NCBI RefSeq assembly: GCF_018143015.1
Contig: NC_054758.1
Span: forward strand, 7,611,501 to 7,675,500
Direction of reading: 5' to 3'
Source: Lytechinus variegatus
Lineage: Eukaryota; Echinodermata; Echinoidea; Temnopleuroida; Toxopneustidae
Length of the DNA stretch: 64,000 bases
Shown: one piece after another, positions 48,701 through 59,845 of the stretch
Layout of the letters: the number at the start of each line of letters is the position of its first letter
Numbering within the stretch: position 1 is the stretch's first letter
Notes under the pieces: generated by a model
Databases searched by the model: none
What the model was told of the DNA's origin: nothing
Seen by the model: only the letters and a program-made list of their open reading frames with translations
Program-made: the position numbers and the translations under genes

Positions 48701-51700
48701 AGTTGCAGAAAGAGTTGCGTTTAAACGGAAGTCTAAAAATCAATCGCAAGTCAAAAATGCGCGCTGTTGATTGGTTGAAAATGAAGTTGCGCATGATTTT
48801 TAGAGATGCGTTTGATTGCAACTCTTTCTGCAACGGGCCCCAGGTGTACTTTTGGCGGATAAAACAGTGGGCAGGCTTATCTTAATTTGGATTAATTAAG
48901 ATTAGTGGCCCTGGGGCTACAGGGAAGTACTCATTATTCCGTATATATTTCCATGTGCATCCACCAGCCTCGGCTTATGCATACACTAATTTCCAACAGC
49001 TATCACACAGATAGACAATGATATATCTTAACCATGAGAAATGTGACTGCAACGGTGATGATTAGGTATTTATCATATTATTGTTGAAAAAACAGGTTAC
49101 TAGTAGTCTGTTTAGTCGAATCAGTTTGGACTACAGTTACGCTTCACCTGGGTCAAATTCGAATTTATTAGTAATCTGTTTAGTCTAATCAGTTGGGAAT
49201 ACAGTTATGCTTCACTTGGGTCAAATTCGACTTTAGAAATGCATATAATACATTCTTTGCATTATTGACAATACCCTTTATATGTTCTTGAATCCATCCT
49301 GCAAGGCGGTGCGAAAACTGCATAATTAACAGCACAAAAGCACATTCCTAAATATATTTTTTCCTCTGAAACAACGAATGACATTGCGAAACAGCTAAAT
49401 TAACCGCCAGACGATTTCTAATCAGGACAATTATTTTTGATATCCTCCATTTTCCCCTCTCGGTAATCTAAACCATATTTGTTAAGTTGTTTTGGGGTCT
49501 ATCCTTCTATGCTTCTGAAATTTGTACTATAAACAGGTTTTAACAAGATAATTAACTTCACACTAATATGAATAAAAAGAGTGTGGTAAATGAGATCTTT
49601 AGATTCCCCGGGTCTATGTTAGCAATAAAATTGCATACACGATTCATATTGCTAAATGTTGTAAAACTGATGTAAGTTTTCTTTGAATCTTTGAATCATA
49701 TCTGTCATTTTGATTTTGAGCTAATTTTGGCATACCATTCTACATAGTCTGATAGTAAAAAATGAAGTCAAGACCACGATGCCGTAATATTCCTTTTCTG
49801 TTCATCTCGATTATATTTTATTTGAAATGGCAGATGATTCAAGGTTGACAGACACCTTCTGGGGTGGCTAATTTCATTTTTATTTTAAGTTTAGTCAGGT
49901 CGATATCAATTTTCGCTGCTACAAGATATGAGGTGGTTACCTTGCATTTGAAATCCCCCCGAAAGAAAATAATAATGAATAGATAGGTAAATAGATAAAT
50001 AAATAAAAGTAAGAATAATATTAAAGAATTAAATTCAATCAATAGATACATAGATAAATAACTAAATGAATAATAGGAAATACAGGTGTAAAAAAGATAA
50101 ACGGAAATTAAAAATGAGAAGACAAAGGAAAACAGGATAAAAAGAAAAAAAAGAAAAATCGAAAACGTACAGATATTTTGTTTTCAATAAACGGACTATT
50201 TCTCCTATACACACTAAATAGTTGGCATAGTTGACAAAAAAAAATGCTTCTGTACCCCTTGGGTTGAGATTCGCAAGTAGGATGGCAGTTTAACAAGTGC
50301 TTCGGAAAGGTGTGAACAGCTCATAACAGGTTGTATCAAGTGTTTACTTTGATCTTATTTTAAATGGTGATAATTGCGCCGGAAAATGCCAATGTCCCTC
50401 CTTTAGAAGGGAACAAGTGTTGTTTTTCTTTTTCTGTGTGTGTGGGTGTGCGGTGACGGTTTCTAGTTTGAGGAAGACGTAAGAGCAAATGCCTATATTG
50501 TGTTTCGCCAAGTTCTAATAAGGTACTTTCCCTACTGCAGATTAGACAACAAATAAACAGGAAAGAGTTGTTCATGTAAAAATAAAAATACACCATCCGA
50601 AATGTTTTGACCAATTTATTGGTTTGGTTAACATATGAACATAATGTATATAAGGCCTGCTTTTACAAACTTTGCTCATTCTCCTGACGACGACAAGAAC
50701 ACACTTGTCGAAACGTCGAGATTAGGTGGTCCTTTTCAGGACCAACACTTGCCCAAGAAAGATACATGATGTACCGTGAAACCTACTACACTATTCTTCT
50801 TCGCCATGGAAACCTTCAGAAGTTATGAACATATATCGTTGTTTAAGATACATTTCATCCGTTTTACATTCAATTTTCTTTTAACGAACAGTTGGTAGAT
50901 TCCTAGAAAGTGTGTTATAGCTCCTGGAGTGAAATGTTCATCACACTCACGGGAGAGGAAACATCCACATTCAAAATAAGTAAATCTCACTCCAAAAGAG
51001 TGAAATCGTCTCACTCCGAGATGGAGTGTGATTAGGAACCATGGATCTGTCTTACAAAGAGTTGCGATTGATCCGATCGACCACAACTATGGAAAGCCAA
51101 AAACGCCAACATCTAAAATGCTCGTCCGTTTAAAGTTATTTTCCAGATATGATGTATATTAATACATTTATCGTTTTGTTGAAAATCCAGTTTGCCTTTT
51201 TTGGTCTACAAAGGACATTGTGCAAGATATGACATAGATTGATTTCCATGTTGAGGATGATTCGATCAATCCCACTCTTTGTAAGATGGGGCCCAGGTGA
51301 ATATTCACTCAACTTTCATATAAAGATTAATAAAAATGTATTAAAAAAACGATTGTGTAAATATCAAAAAGATATAAGTAACGAGTATGCCTCTACTGTA
51401 GAACAATAGGAACAATATTTCGGAGACGATTGATGTTTTCAATCTATACATATCACTTTTCATACGAGTGGATAATCCCCGCCTAAATTCGCTGCAAAAT
51501 ATACTTTTTCCACTTCGAATCACTTCAAATCTATAGGTAATTTTGATTAATGCAGCATGATGTAAATTGGGGAAATTTAAATGACAAGTATGCATTATAA
51601 ACCATGGTTGAGTGTCAGTATTGTGAGCCGTTAATACTCGAGCAGCTTATCTAAAACTAGCGTAATCTGCCCGCACCTAAAATAGAACCAAACATTGATT

Positions 51701-53508
51701 GGAAGATAGGGCCATAGTTTGTCCGAATGAATTGTGTTAATTCAGGATGCACCTTTACGCAACGTCTTTCATGAATGATAAAACCCCCCAGAATTTTGGC
51801 TTCCGCGATGCACTAAGATTAAGGAACGCAGTAAACATGGGATAATTATTGCAAATGACCGTCAAATGACAATGAACGACTGGGGGAGGGGGGTCTTTTA
51901 AAAAATTGATGAGCCGGAAATGCAGTTTCGTCATAAATTTCAAAGCTGACGAAAAATCGATAATATGTTGTTTGTAGAGTCGACACTGCTGTTTTGACTA
52001 ACCGATTTTCCACAAAGGCGAGTATGTCTTTGAATGGCTTTTGACAAAAGATTATCTGCGTCATAGAAAACGTCTCCGTATTGATGGCAAAAATTCCCAA
52101 ATATTTCACAGCGGCCTCCATGGACTCTCAACCAGTTCGGCCTCGATATCCTTTGGGTGGTTTGCAAAAAATATTTGCAGTCAATTACGAATTTTCTGTA
52201 ACAATTCAGTTACACTTCCTGTTGTAAAAGACTGACCATCAATATTTATCGAAGTGACACTTCCTGTTGCAAAAGAATGACCATCAATATTTATCGCAAT
52301 ATACATGACTGATTTGGGGTCATTAAATAGATTTGCAATCGATTGCGATTTTCCTGTAGCTCCAAATTTGTCTTTGACTCGAATAACTCTTCTACATCAT
52401 GCAGTAGTCACGCCTAAATCGATACCAGAGTAATAAAAACTATTATGATATTTTGAATGGCATATACCCATCGGTTAGGATTCGGCAGCATTGGTGCGAC
52501 TTATCCATTAATTAACGACGAGGATTTTTGTTTGTTTTTTCAGTTTAGTTTATAGTTTGGTCATGGTCAAGAGTCATTAAGATCATTCTTCCTGTGGTAA
52601 AACTAACACTGACCTTCTTTTGTCCTGCACCTGTTTTGAGTTCGACCAAAGTAACAGGTCCTTTTTGGTTTCTCTCTTTTTTCATGTCGTATTCATTTAT
52701 ATCATCATGTCACTGGAAGCCGGGATGCTGGGGGTGATTCTTTTTTTCTGGGGGTTCGTAGCACCCACGAGGAAGGTTCCTGGTACTATAATGTCTGTAA
52801 TAATGCTTTTTAACCATCCTCCCGGAAACTAAAATTACGGGTTGCCCCAAATTCACTACTTTGTTTAACATCATGACGTTGCATGTTTTTGGCCTTTCTT
52901 CATTATTTAGTCACGTTAGTGGTGAAGACAACTAACTTATTTATCATTCCCAGACAGTTAAGAATAATTTGATAGCCAATTGAGCTGATACAATGAAGTT
53001 CTACCGTTAGAGGTTCATGTCACAATGGACTTTCCATAGGTAAACCACAACTTTAGAACGGGGTTGAAATAAAACCCACCATTAGAATACGGGCCTATGG
53101 GATAACACTTAGGCCTACCGAGGCAACATTGCTACAGATTTTTTTGTTTCGATCTTTTTCTTGGGGTACTTACTTGTAGCACAAATTTCCAAAGTTGGTC
53201 CATCCAGGCAGGCATCCACCCATGACGTGTCCCGGCATTTGTGGTTGTCCATGGGGACCTCCTGCAGGGAATCCAGGGTTACCGGGTCCAACTCCTGGGT
53301 TGCCGCCCCATCCGCCTCCTGGTCCACCGCCGCCTGGGAACCCACCACCTCCTGGATTGCCTGGGAACCTACCACCGCCTGGGTTATTTGGAGGGATTCC
53401 TTGATTTGGGAAACCTCCAGGGTTTTGGGGCTGCCTTGGATTCGGAGGGAACTGCGCCTGGACATAGACCAGGGACGCCAGTAAAATCGTTAAACACGTT
53501 GTACCCAT
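42702..53508 (-). CDS. Gene A: secreted C-type lectin-like protein with N-terminal Pro/Gly-rich block, 252 aa
   Basis: Minus-strand exons: 53174-53508, 43801-44028 and 42702-42897. Both introns are phase 2 with GT/AG ends; total 759 nt. Residues 1-18 form a signal peptide (MGTTCLTILLASLVYVQA). Residues 19-97 are a Pro/Gly/Asn-rich block (GGGFPGGGGPGGG and similar). The CTLD runs from Cys99 (CLPGWTNFG) to the C-terminus, with cysteines at 99, 110, 127 and 246. Exon 2 has HNKFQHNWLRYTGGG; exon 3 has YFWADGT, KPDQPQQN and WVTT. A Pro-rich region followed by a CTLD resembles the echinoid primary-mesenchyme proteins described as C-lectin/PMC1 and PM27. I recognise the architecture, not a specific orthologue. 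Exon 3 is followed by an ATTAAA-type signal near 42428 and an AATAAA near 42264, both minus. Confidence 0.88.
43225..43640. repeat. CACACTGTGTGAAC-type palindromic repeat filling intron 2 of gene A
   Basis: About 400 bp of degenerate CACATTGTG/CACACTGTG palindromes, ending TTTTCCTGCGGGGTTTT. It takes up nearly half of the 903-bp intron. A truncated relative is at 63790-63866. Confidence 0.75.
44486..44842 (+). mobile_element. tRNA-derived SINE family D, head truncated
   Basis: Starts at a B box (GGGTTCGAGTCC), continues through about 320 bp of unique body (CACTCCGTCCCTCGGATAGG...) and ends in (TAA)n at 44824-44842. It lies in intron 1 of gene A. Confidence 0.7.
44920..45005 (-). mobile_element. 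tRNA-like sequence, SINE head
   Basis: On the minus strand it has A box GTAGTCGAAGGG and B box GGGTTCGATTCCC about 50 bp apart, as in a tRNA with a longer variable arm. It does not fold into a convincing full tRNA by eye, so it is probably SINE-derived. Confidence 0.5.
45959..46180. mobile_element. MITE family G, copy 3
   Basis: Inverted ends ATACACTCTGAATTTT and AATTTTAGAGTGTAT are still visible. The interior block ATGCATTTTGCCTAAAATGT is shared with the other copies. It lies in intron 1 of gene A. Confidence 0.7.
46181..48207 (-). other. Part of intron 1 of gene A, no gene
   Basis: Includes a tandem pair of 33-bp units (CAAGTGGTTCAACGCCGAC) at 46769-46835 and a C run at 47575-47590. The ORF at 46910-47152 has no recognisable family. 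Confidence 0.5.
48208..48312. repeat. Perfect 36-bp inverted repeat (hairpin)
   Basis: The arms 48208-48243 (GGCGTGTGATACGTCGAAAC...) and 48277-48312 are exact inverses with a 33-bp loop. The right arm ends where the SINE tail at 48313 begins. Confidence 0.9.
48313..48533 (-). mobile_element. tRNA-derived SINE family B, copy 3 (minus)
   Basis: Read on the minus strand: head with TGGTCTAGTGG A box and GGGTTCGATTCCC B box at 48460-48533, body shared with 11981-12203, and tail at 48313-48328. Confidence 0.85.
48695..48841. mobile_element. Short MITE with ~45-bp inverted ends
   Basis: Ends GGGGCCAGTTGCAGAAAGAG and its inverse CTCTTTCTGCAACGGGCCCC; total 147 bp. No coding. Confidence 0.85.
48842..51042 (-). 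other. Part of intron 1 of gene A, no gene
   Basis: A direct duplication of about 80 bp, AGTAGTCTGTTTAGTCGAAT with CTTCACCTGGGTCAAATTCG, lies at 49100-49235. The rest is AT-rich except for the hairpin pair at 50684-50745. Confidence 0.5.
50684..50745 (+). other. Double hairpin with CTGACGA...CGAAAC core
   Basis: CTGACGA (50684-50690) is followed by a 7-bp stem CGACAAG/CTTGTCG (50691-50710), then AAACGTCG, then a second stem TGGTCCTT/AGGACCA (to 50745). The spacing resembles a degenerate hammerhead-ribozyme core such as those in Penelope-like repeats. The stem takes the base that should be core G12, so activity is doubtful. Confidence 0.25.
51043..51294. mobile_element. MITE with ~55-bp imperfect inverted ends
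   Basis: Left end GGATCTGTCTTACAAAGAGT; right end ACTCTTTGTAAGATGGGGCC. The inner arm block GATCGACCACAACTATGGAA is matched inversely by TTCCATGTTGAGGATGATTC. It lies in intron 1 of gene A. Confidence 0.75.
51825..52110. mobile_element. Fold-back repeat family F, copy 5
   Basis: Blocks CAAATGACAATGAACGACTG, GGAAATGCAGTTTCGTC and AAAGCTGACGAAAAATCG match family F. It lies in intron 1 of gene A. Confidence 0.65.
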
Positions 53509-55310
53509 GCTTCAAGAATACGTATTGTCCAGTTCCACTAGGAAATGAATAACAGGGATCCTACAAGGTGCACCTGATGTGCAGTGGTCTTTGATGTTGC
53601 CTGCAACAAAACCTGATAGACGATTCCTTTGGATGTTTCCCTGCTAGAGAGATGTTAGGAAGTCCTCACTGCTGTAGAGATCCAGGGTGAAGTGAGGTTT
53701 CTTTCATTGGTTTCATTCTGGGCCAGCCGTCGAGAGGGGGACAGGGAGGGGGTACGACCGAACAGGTGCGTCATCTGCCTGCGTAGGGGATGAAGCTCGA
53801 ACATAGTGTAGTCTCCGTACACAGTCTCGTTATTTCTCGTTTGGTTTCTTTTCTCCATGATAAGGGCAATGGGACCAGGGTATTGGAAGTCTCACTATAT
53901 ACCAATATGCAGTAGGGCCTTTCAAAGGTGGATGGTTAATAGGATAAGATGTTTGCCATAAAATTTTCTCTGACTTTGCTGGACTGGTTATCTTATACAC
54001 TTTTTTGTAGTCATGTTATTGTTTGTACCTTGTATAATTACATGCTTGAACGTGGTTGTGTGTTTTTTTAAGAAGCAAATAAAGAAGCTATTATCATTGT
54101 TTTTATAAAATGTGATTACACTGGCTAAGAGGAAACTGATATAATTTGATTCATTTCTTATCATCTCGGAAAGTACATCTCGAAAAGTATCTTAACTGAA
54201 ATTTACGACTCATATGGTTCAGTTCCTTTTAAATTACAGGCCTACTTTCCAATTTGTATTCAACGACACTTAGCGTAGGTAAGCCGTTGCGACAGATGTC
54301 AATATATTACGTGATCGCATATTGTATACGGGAAAACTTAAACAACTGCAGATTATCAATAATACAAAGGGTGAATTAATGAGATAATGATAATAATAAG
54401 CAATTCTAAACTTAAATAAAGGGATCATGATATTTGTTATTCATGGAACATAGTAACAAGTGGTTCGACAAGCTAGAGAATATCAAAGCAAATAATCCAT
54501 TTATATCAAAGTAAACATAACAAGTACAGTAACTTGAAGTGACATAAATACATTTCGTATTTATAAAGTTGATACTTAGTTCATTCAAAATCTACAAGAG
54601 AGTTTCATTTTCCTCAGTGAATGAATACTCTTCACTTTTTTATTCAGGGTTGGTGTTTATATGATATCCTTCTCCCAAGATCTGATTTTGTGTCGCATTG
54701 TGGTCTGATGATACAGACTATGTCCATGAAAGCGGGAGGAGCGAAGATTGATTTAATTGACTAACGGAAGGCGTGGTTTCAGGAGGGGAATACACCAATC
54801 ATCGATCTCGATGCTGTGTCGAATGAGAAGAAATGTGGAAAATATGTCAGCTCTCGGAAAGATTGACAAAGCCAAGAAACCAGGGGTGTTTCTCAAGAAC
54901 CTCAGGATTGGACTTTTCGAAAGTTTTGGCGAGGAATCTTCTCAAATGTTTATCTTCATGGCGTACCAGTCGCGCTAATAGCTTACAAATTTAATTATTT
55001 TAATCAGGGAGATGTCTCCAGGTGTCAATAAGGCAGAAAACTGACCAACGCAGAGTATGGATAACAAGACAGTCTTAAAATAAAAATCGAAATGGTAATA
55101 GAAGAATGCCATAAAATTAAAACCTGTATTTAAAAAAAAAACTGAGCGTAGCTCTCAAAAATTAATATTAAAGTCACAGTCTTCGTCTGTCCTTATGGTG
55201 TGAAAAAAAATCGAATTCTGAAAACAAGCCAAGCAAGATAGTTCTTGTTCAGTCTTGAAATAACCCTTTTTGCAACTATTATTACTAGAACAGAGAAGGA
55301 ATTAACACAT
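53509..55310. other. Upstream region of gene A
   Basis: Should hold the gene A promoter on the minus strand. A TATATA at 53896-53901 lies 390 bp upstream of the ATG and is only a weak candidate, since that implies a long 5' UTR. No other gene is supported; the 73-codon ORF at 54757-54978 is unassigned. Confidence 0.4.
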
Positions 55311-55550
55311 GTGGAGCGGTGTGGCCTAGCGGATTAGTCTTCTGACTTTGTAACAGAGGGTCTTGGCTTTGAATCCCAGCCATGGCGTTATTTCCTTCAG
55401 CAAGAAATTTATTCACATTGTGCTGCACTCAACCCAGGTGAGGTGAATGGGTACCCGGTAGGAAGAAATTCCTTGAATGCTTGAGCGCCTTGGCAGCCAA
55501 GCTGTTCTCTGCTGGGAGAACAGCTTTTAGAACCGAAGTGACTTCCCTGG
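55311..55550 (+). mobile_element. tRNA-derived SINE family B, copy 4
   Basis: The head GTGTGGCCTAGCGG...CTTTGAATCCC is slightly decayed in the B box. The body GCAAGAAATTTATTCACATT through AGGTGAATGGGTACCCGG matches 11981-12203. Confidence 0.85.
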
Positions 55551-56892
55551 TTAAACGTACCTATATTATTACTATAATATCGTTATATAAATTTATTTTC
55601 ATAAAAAGCTACAATAGTTTGAGAGGACATGTTTTGCTACTTGTTAACACAATGCTTGCATTGTGAATGAGTGGTGAGTATTGCTGTCGGCTTATAGAGG
55701 ACTTACAAAATCCGAAGGAAAAAAAACTTGTTCAATTGGCACACGTCCCAACAGACCGATGGTTAAAACGTAATCATGGTAATATTAAGGGCCTGCAATT
55801 ATTGAAGATATCCACGGTATTCAATCAGGCTTATTAGTGACACACCTCCGAGAGATTCAGGATTTTAATAATTCAACCCCGTCCCCCTCTCTACACTGTT
55901 GTGTACAAACATGACAAGCTCTTTTTGCAACATGGGGCCTCCTGAGCTATTTTTGATACTTTGGGCTTAAAAATATGAAAGGGCAATATATAACTCACCC
56001 ATTTTTTCTCTTTCGTCACTCTACCTCTCTCCCCCTCACTCCTGTTTGTACACATCATTTTCCTTTCCGCATTTCCCTAGTTTCCCTATATCTTGCTGAT
56101 ATAATTTGTATGCATACTGGCTTATATATATATTTTTTTTGGGGGGGGAGGGGAGAACGAGGGGCAGCTCACCCCAATGAAAAAAAATCCATTACCGAGA
56201 AAAAGAAGAAAAGGAAAAGACATGAATGAGAAAGGGGAAGGCGATAACATTTAACGGTATATTTTGTTAACTTGTTAAAATCTATCTTTAGATTTGGGAG
56301 ATCCTCCAAGAGTTCAGGTCACTTATCCATTTCCTTACTAGATTACATTAATACGTGTGCCCTGAAACGGTTGTGGTGTGAAGGAAATTAACTAACAACA
56401 TGTTTCATTTAATACATTTACTGATTTTGCATGCAGAATGGAATTCGATTGGGTGCCCGATAAAAATAAAATATCTGCGTTCTTTTGTCTGAATGATTTG
56501 AACTGAATTCATTTCATTTCATGTTGGTTTAAACCGAATGGACTCTCGTTGACTTGGCCTGATTTGAATTGACTTTTTGATTTGATTGCATTGGTCTTTG
56601 CCCTGATTTTATTTGAATTCTGACAATATTAGATCTATTTCATTCCATGATATGCCGTCTTGCTTGAGATATAGTACTGAACGTGGGAAATAATTATGGA
56701 TTTATGTTCAAATGCAGTGGAATGGTAAACCAGATACCCAGAGGATGCTGATTATCAACTCATCGAGGAGCTATCCGACTCTGTAAAGTTTCCTACGTCG
56801 TTTTTACCTTCTACCTTCCGACTAACCGTGTTATTTTGCTCCAAATGATTCATTAGTCAGTTTCTTTATTATCCGGGTAACCGTGCTACTAT
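55551..56892. other. Intergenic DNA, no gene seen
   Basis: AT-rich filler with a T/G run near 56126-56152 and no recognisable exon or element. Confidence 0.55.
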
Positions 56893-57085
56893 ATACTCTA
56901 GAAAAATGTTTGGTAAAGTGGGAACATGCAAGTTGGTTGGGTAAAAAGATAATAAATATTGTGTGTTTTTACGTAATGTTGAGTTGAAATAGTCTAATAT
57001 GGGATAAAAGAAATACCAAGCAATCATGCATATTCCCTTTTTACCCAATATTGGGTAAAAATTTTACTCAATGTTTTTAGAAGTC
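56893..57085. mobile_element. MITE family G, copy 4, abutting a SINE
   Basis: Left end TATACTCTAGAAAAATG; right block TACCCAATATTGGGTAAAAA and end ATGTTTTTAGAAGTC. The SINE at 57086 starts directly at its right end. Confidence 0.65.
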
Positions 57086-57341
57086 GGGTCGTGTGGTCCA
57101 GTGGTTAGAGCATTGGACTCATAATCGCATGGTTGTGAGTTCGAACCCCAACTCTGCCATCGTCTCCACTTTGATAAAAAGGCCCGAGAGTGATATCTGT
57201 CGTCTATAACGTCAGCCACTATGACTGATAAACCTAGACGTAAAACGTTTCATAGGTACCTGGTTATATACCAGCTTGGCGTTTACCAGCAAAATGCTGT
57301 CCGGCCGAGTTCCTACGGGAGTTACCACAAACAGAAACAGA
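57086..57341 (+). mobile_element. tRNA-Met-like SINE family A, intact copy (empty-site reference)
   Basis: Uninterrupted copy: head with TGGTCCAGTGG and GAGTTCGAACCCC, GGCCCGAGAGTGATATCTGT body, GGTTATATACCAGC junction, and ACAGAAACAGA tail. It shows both interruption sites (TA and CAGGACAG-like GTCCGGCC region) in the unoccupied state. Confidence 0.92.
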
Positions 57342-58074
57342 GTGTATCTAGCTATATGACATTGTATGGAGTTTTTTCCGTGTCTAGTTACCTTACTATT
57401 CGGTGGGTTTGACTTCGATTAACCGTGCTTTCGAACTCTAAGGGGTTAGTCGAGTCTGCTAACTATCCGGTAAGTTCTGCTAACCAAGTGTTCACAGGTG
57501 ATATATTATGTTAAACAATACTGGAGATTAAAAGAGAAATCAACATGAAGAGAAGTGTAGGTAATCTCTCATCTGCAATGGACTATAATGCAACGTTGAA
57601 TGAATATGAACGGAACAGATTGGGAGCTGATCTACACAAGTGACCGGTAGTGATTTATGAAACATTAAGGAATTTAGAAGGAAAATTATTACTAAAAGTC
57701 TTTACACTTTCTGTAAAAAAAATAAAATATATGAAAAAACATGCAAAAGAATTCAGGGCTATCTGGTCTGACAACCCCACTCACTCCCTTGCCCCAACTC
57801 CACTGGTTTATTTGTATTTCGTCTAATGCCAATTCGTCCAATTGCCAACTCGTCTACTATTATTTGGTCTACCATCACATGGTCTACTTCCATTTAGTCT
57901 AATGCCATTCCGTCTAATAACCAGTTGGACCAATAGCCATTTAGACCATATAAAATTTGGTCTAATTGGACTAAGTGTTAAATTGTGCAAAATGAATTGA
58001 AATGAAATGAAAATTAGACCAACTGGTTGTGAGACGAAATGGTGATTAGACGAAGTGATGAGTGGACCAATGGT

Positions 58075-59680
58075 TCTGTTTCTGTTTGTGGTAACTCCCG
58101 TAGGAACTCGGCAGGACAGCAGTGGCGTAGCTAGGATTTTTTTCCCGGGGGGGCACTGGGGGGTCCTTGCTTTTTCAGGGGGGGCACCTGCCATTTTTCC
58201 GGTGTGTGTGTATGTGTCCACAAGGGCGGATCCGGCTTTCGCCAATAGGGGACGGGGCCCGAAATTATCTTCACCTATATCAGTCACTTGTTAGTTTTAT
58301 TCTTATAAAGCAGCATAAACATAAAATAATCTCATAAGCCTTATAAAAAGTGCGAGCGCGAAGCGCGAGCGATTTTTTTTTTACCTTAATGTATTTTTTC
58401 TTGAAATTTAATTTTCTGGGCAATGTTATGTGTGATCCTGAACAAGATTCGTATGTACCCCCAAGCGCGAACAGAAATTTTTATCAACTCTTCTAGCATT
58501 ATCGAAAAGGGACCTGTTAAGGACTGCTTACAATTACCCACGAAGACGGTATATATTTCAATAATGCGAGCGCGAAGCGCGAGCAAATTTTTTGACAATT
58601 TGACCTAAAAAATGGTCATTCTAAGCACTTTTTGTATTAATTAATGGGATAGGTATGTAACTAAACAATTGATGCGATCGCGAAGCGCGAGAGGAAGAAA
58701 ATTGAGATTGACCTAAAAGCGGGACACTCTATTCATATTTTGTAAGTCATAAATAGGATACAGTCAATTGGGTATCATTAATAATGCGATCGTGAAGCGT
58801 GAGCAGACAATTATTGATATTCTGATGTAAAACTGGATAATTTAAGTACATTTTAAATAAAGAACATGCACGCTATCGCGCATGTTTTATATTTAGACCT
58901 AAAATCTGGGCATTCTGAATACATTTGTTTAATGGAATATTATAGAATATACGTAGACAATATGAACTTGGCAAATCAAACAATGTGACCACGCAGCGTG
59001 AGCTTAAAATGCTGGTATGTAGACCATAAAACGGACATTTTACAGAGCACTTAAATTTGTAAATGAAAAAAAAATAATGAAAGCTCGATGTCCGAGCTAA
59101 AAAAGTATGTTTTGCAAAGGACTTCAAAACTTGCTCCACATCAGCCTATTGAGCAAGATATGAATCCCATCGAACAGGCAATTATGGCGCGAAGCGCCAG
59201 CAAAAATTTTATATAGTAACCTGAAAAGATTTTTTTTTAATTGCAAGTCTTCCCCTCATATTATTTCATTCACTCGTCTTCCTCCTCTTATTTTTCTCTT
59301 CTTTTTCTTCTGTCTTCTTCTTCTTTTCCTTTCTTCTTTCTCCCGTTTTTTCTTTTCTTTTTTTTTTGCTCTGCCAATTTTTTCTGGGGGGGCACCTGGG
59401 GGGCACACCAAATCTCAGGGGGGCACGTGCCCCGGCCCCGGCCCCCCGTAGCTACGCCACTGCAGGACAGCATTTTGCTGGTAAACGATGTAAACGATGT
59501 AACCAATTACCTTGGAAACATTTTACGTCTAGGTTAATCAGTCATAGTGGCTGACGTTATAGACGACAGATATCACTCTCGGGCCTTTTCATCAAAGTGG
59601 AGACAATGGCAGAGTTGGGATTCGAACTCACAACCTTGCGATTATGAGTCCAATGCTCTAACCACTGGACCACACGACCC
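58075..59680 (-). mobile_element. tRNA-Met-like SINE family A, copy 3 (minus), split by an hAT-type element
   Basis: On the minus strand the tRNA-like head starts at 59680 (GGGTCGTGTGGTCCAG), the body runs to 59463, is broken by the hAT-type element, and ends with the (AAACAG) tail at 58075-58095. Confidence 0.9.
58120..59462. mobile_element. hAT-type non-autonomous DNA element with 8-bp target duplication
   Basis: The perfect 14-bp ends CAGTGGCGTAGCTA and TAGCTACGCCACTG are flanked by duplicated CAGGACAG (58112-58119 and 59463-59470). An 8-bp duplication and CAGTGGCGTA ends are typical of hAT. The 1343-bp interior has G-rich ends, a pyrimidine tract and six GCGAAGCGCGAGC-type motifs, with no transposase ORF. 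Confidence 0.9.
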
Positions 59681-59845
59681 GTTCATGGGCAAAATGGTTA
59701 TTAGACGAAATGGTGATTAGACGAAGTGATGATTGGACCAAATGGTTGTTAGACGAGATGTTGATGGAAAGAAGGGCTTTAGAGTGAATGAAAGTAGACC
59801 ATGTGCTGAGTGGAGGAGTTGGCAGTAGACGAATTGGCAATTTAC

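Larger units (their letters stand above)
57816..59845. mobile_element. Fold-back element family U, copy split by a SINE
   Basis: The left part at 57816-58074 and right part at 59681-59845 match the two halves of the uninterrupted copy at 27049-27446. The ends GCCAATTCGTCCAATTGCCA and GGCAGTAGACGAATTGGCAA are inverted. This is the outermost layer of a three-level nest. Confidence 0.85.

Noticed and set aside
57823-58287. 154-codon minus-strand ORF
   Set aside because: Runs across a fold-back element, a SINE tail and an hAT end, so it is a chance composite.
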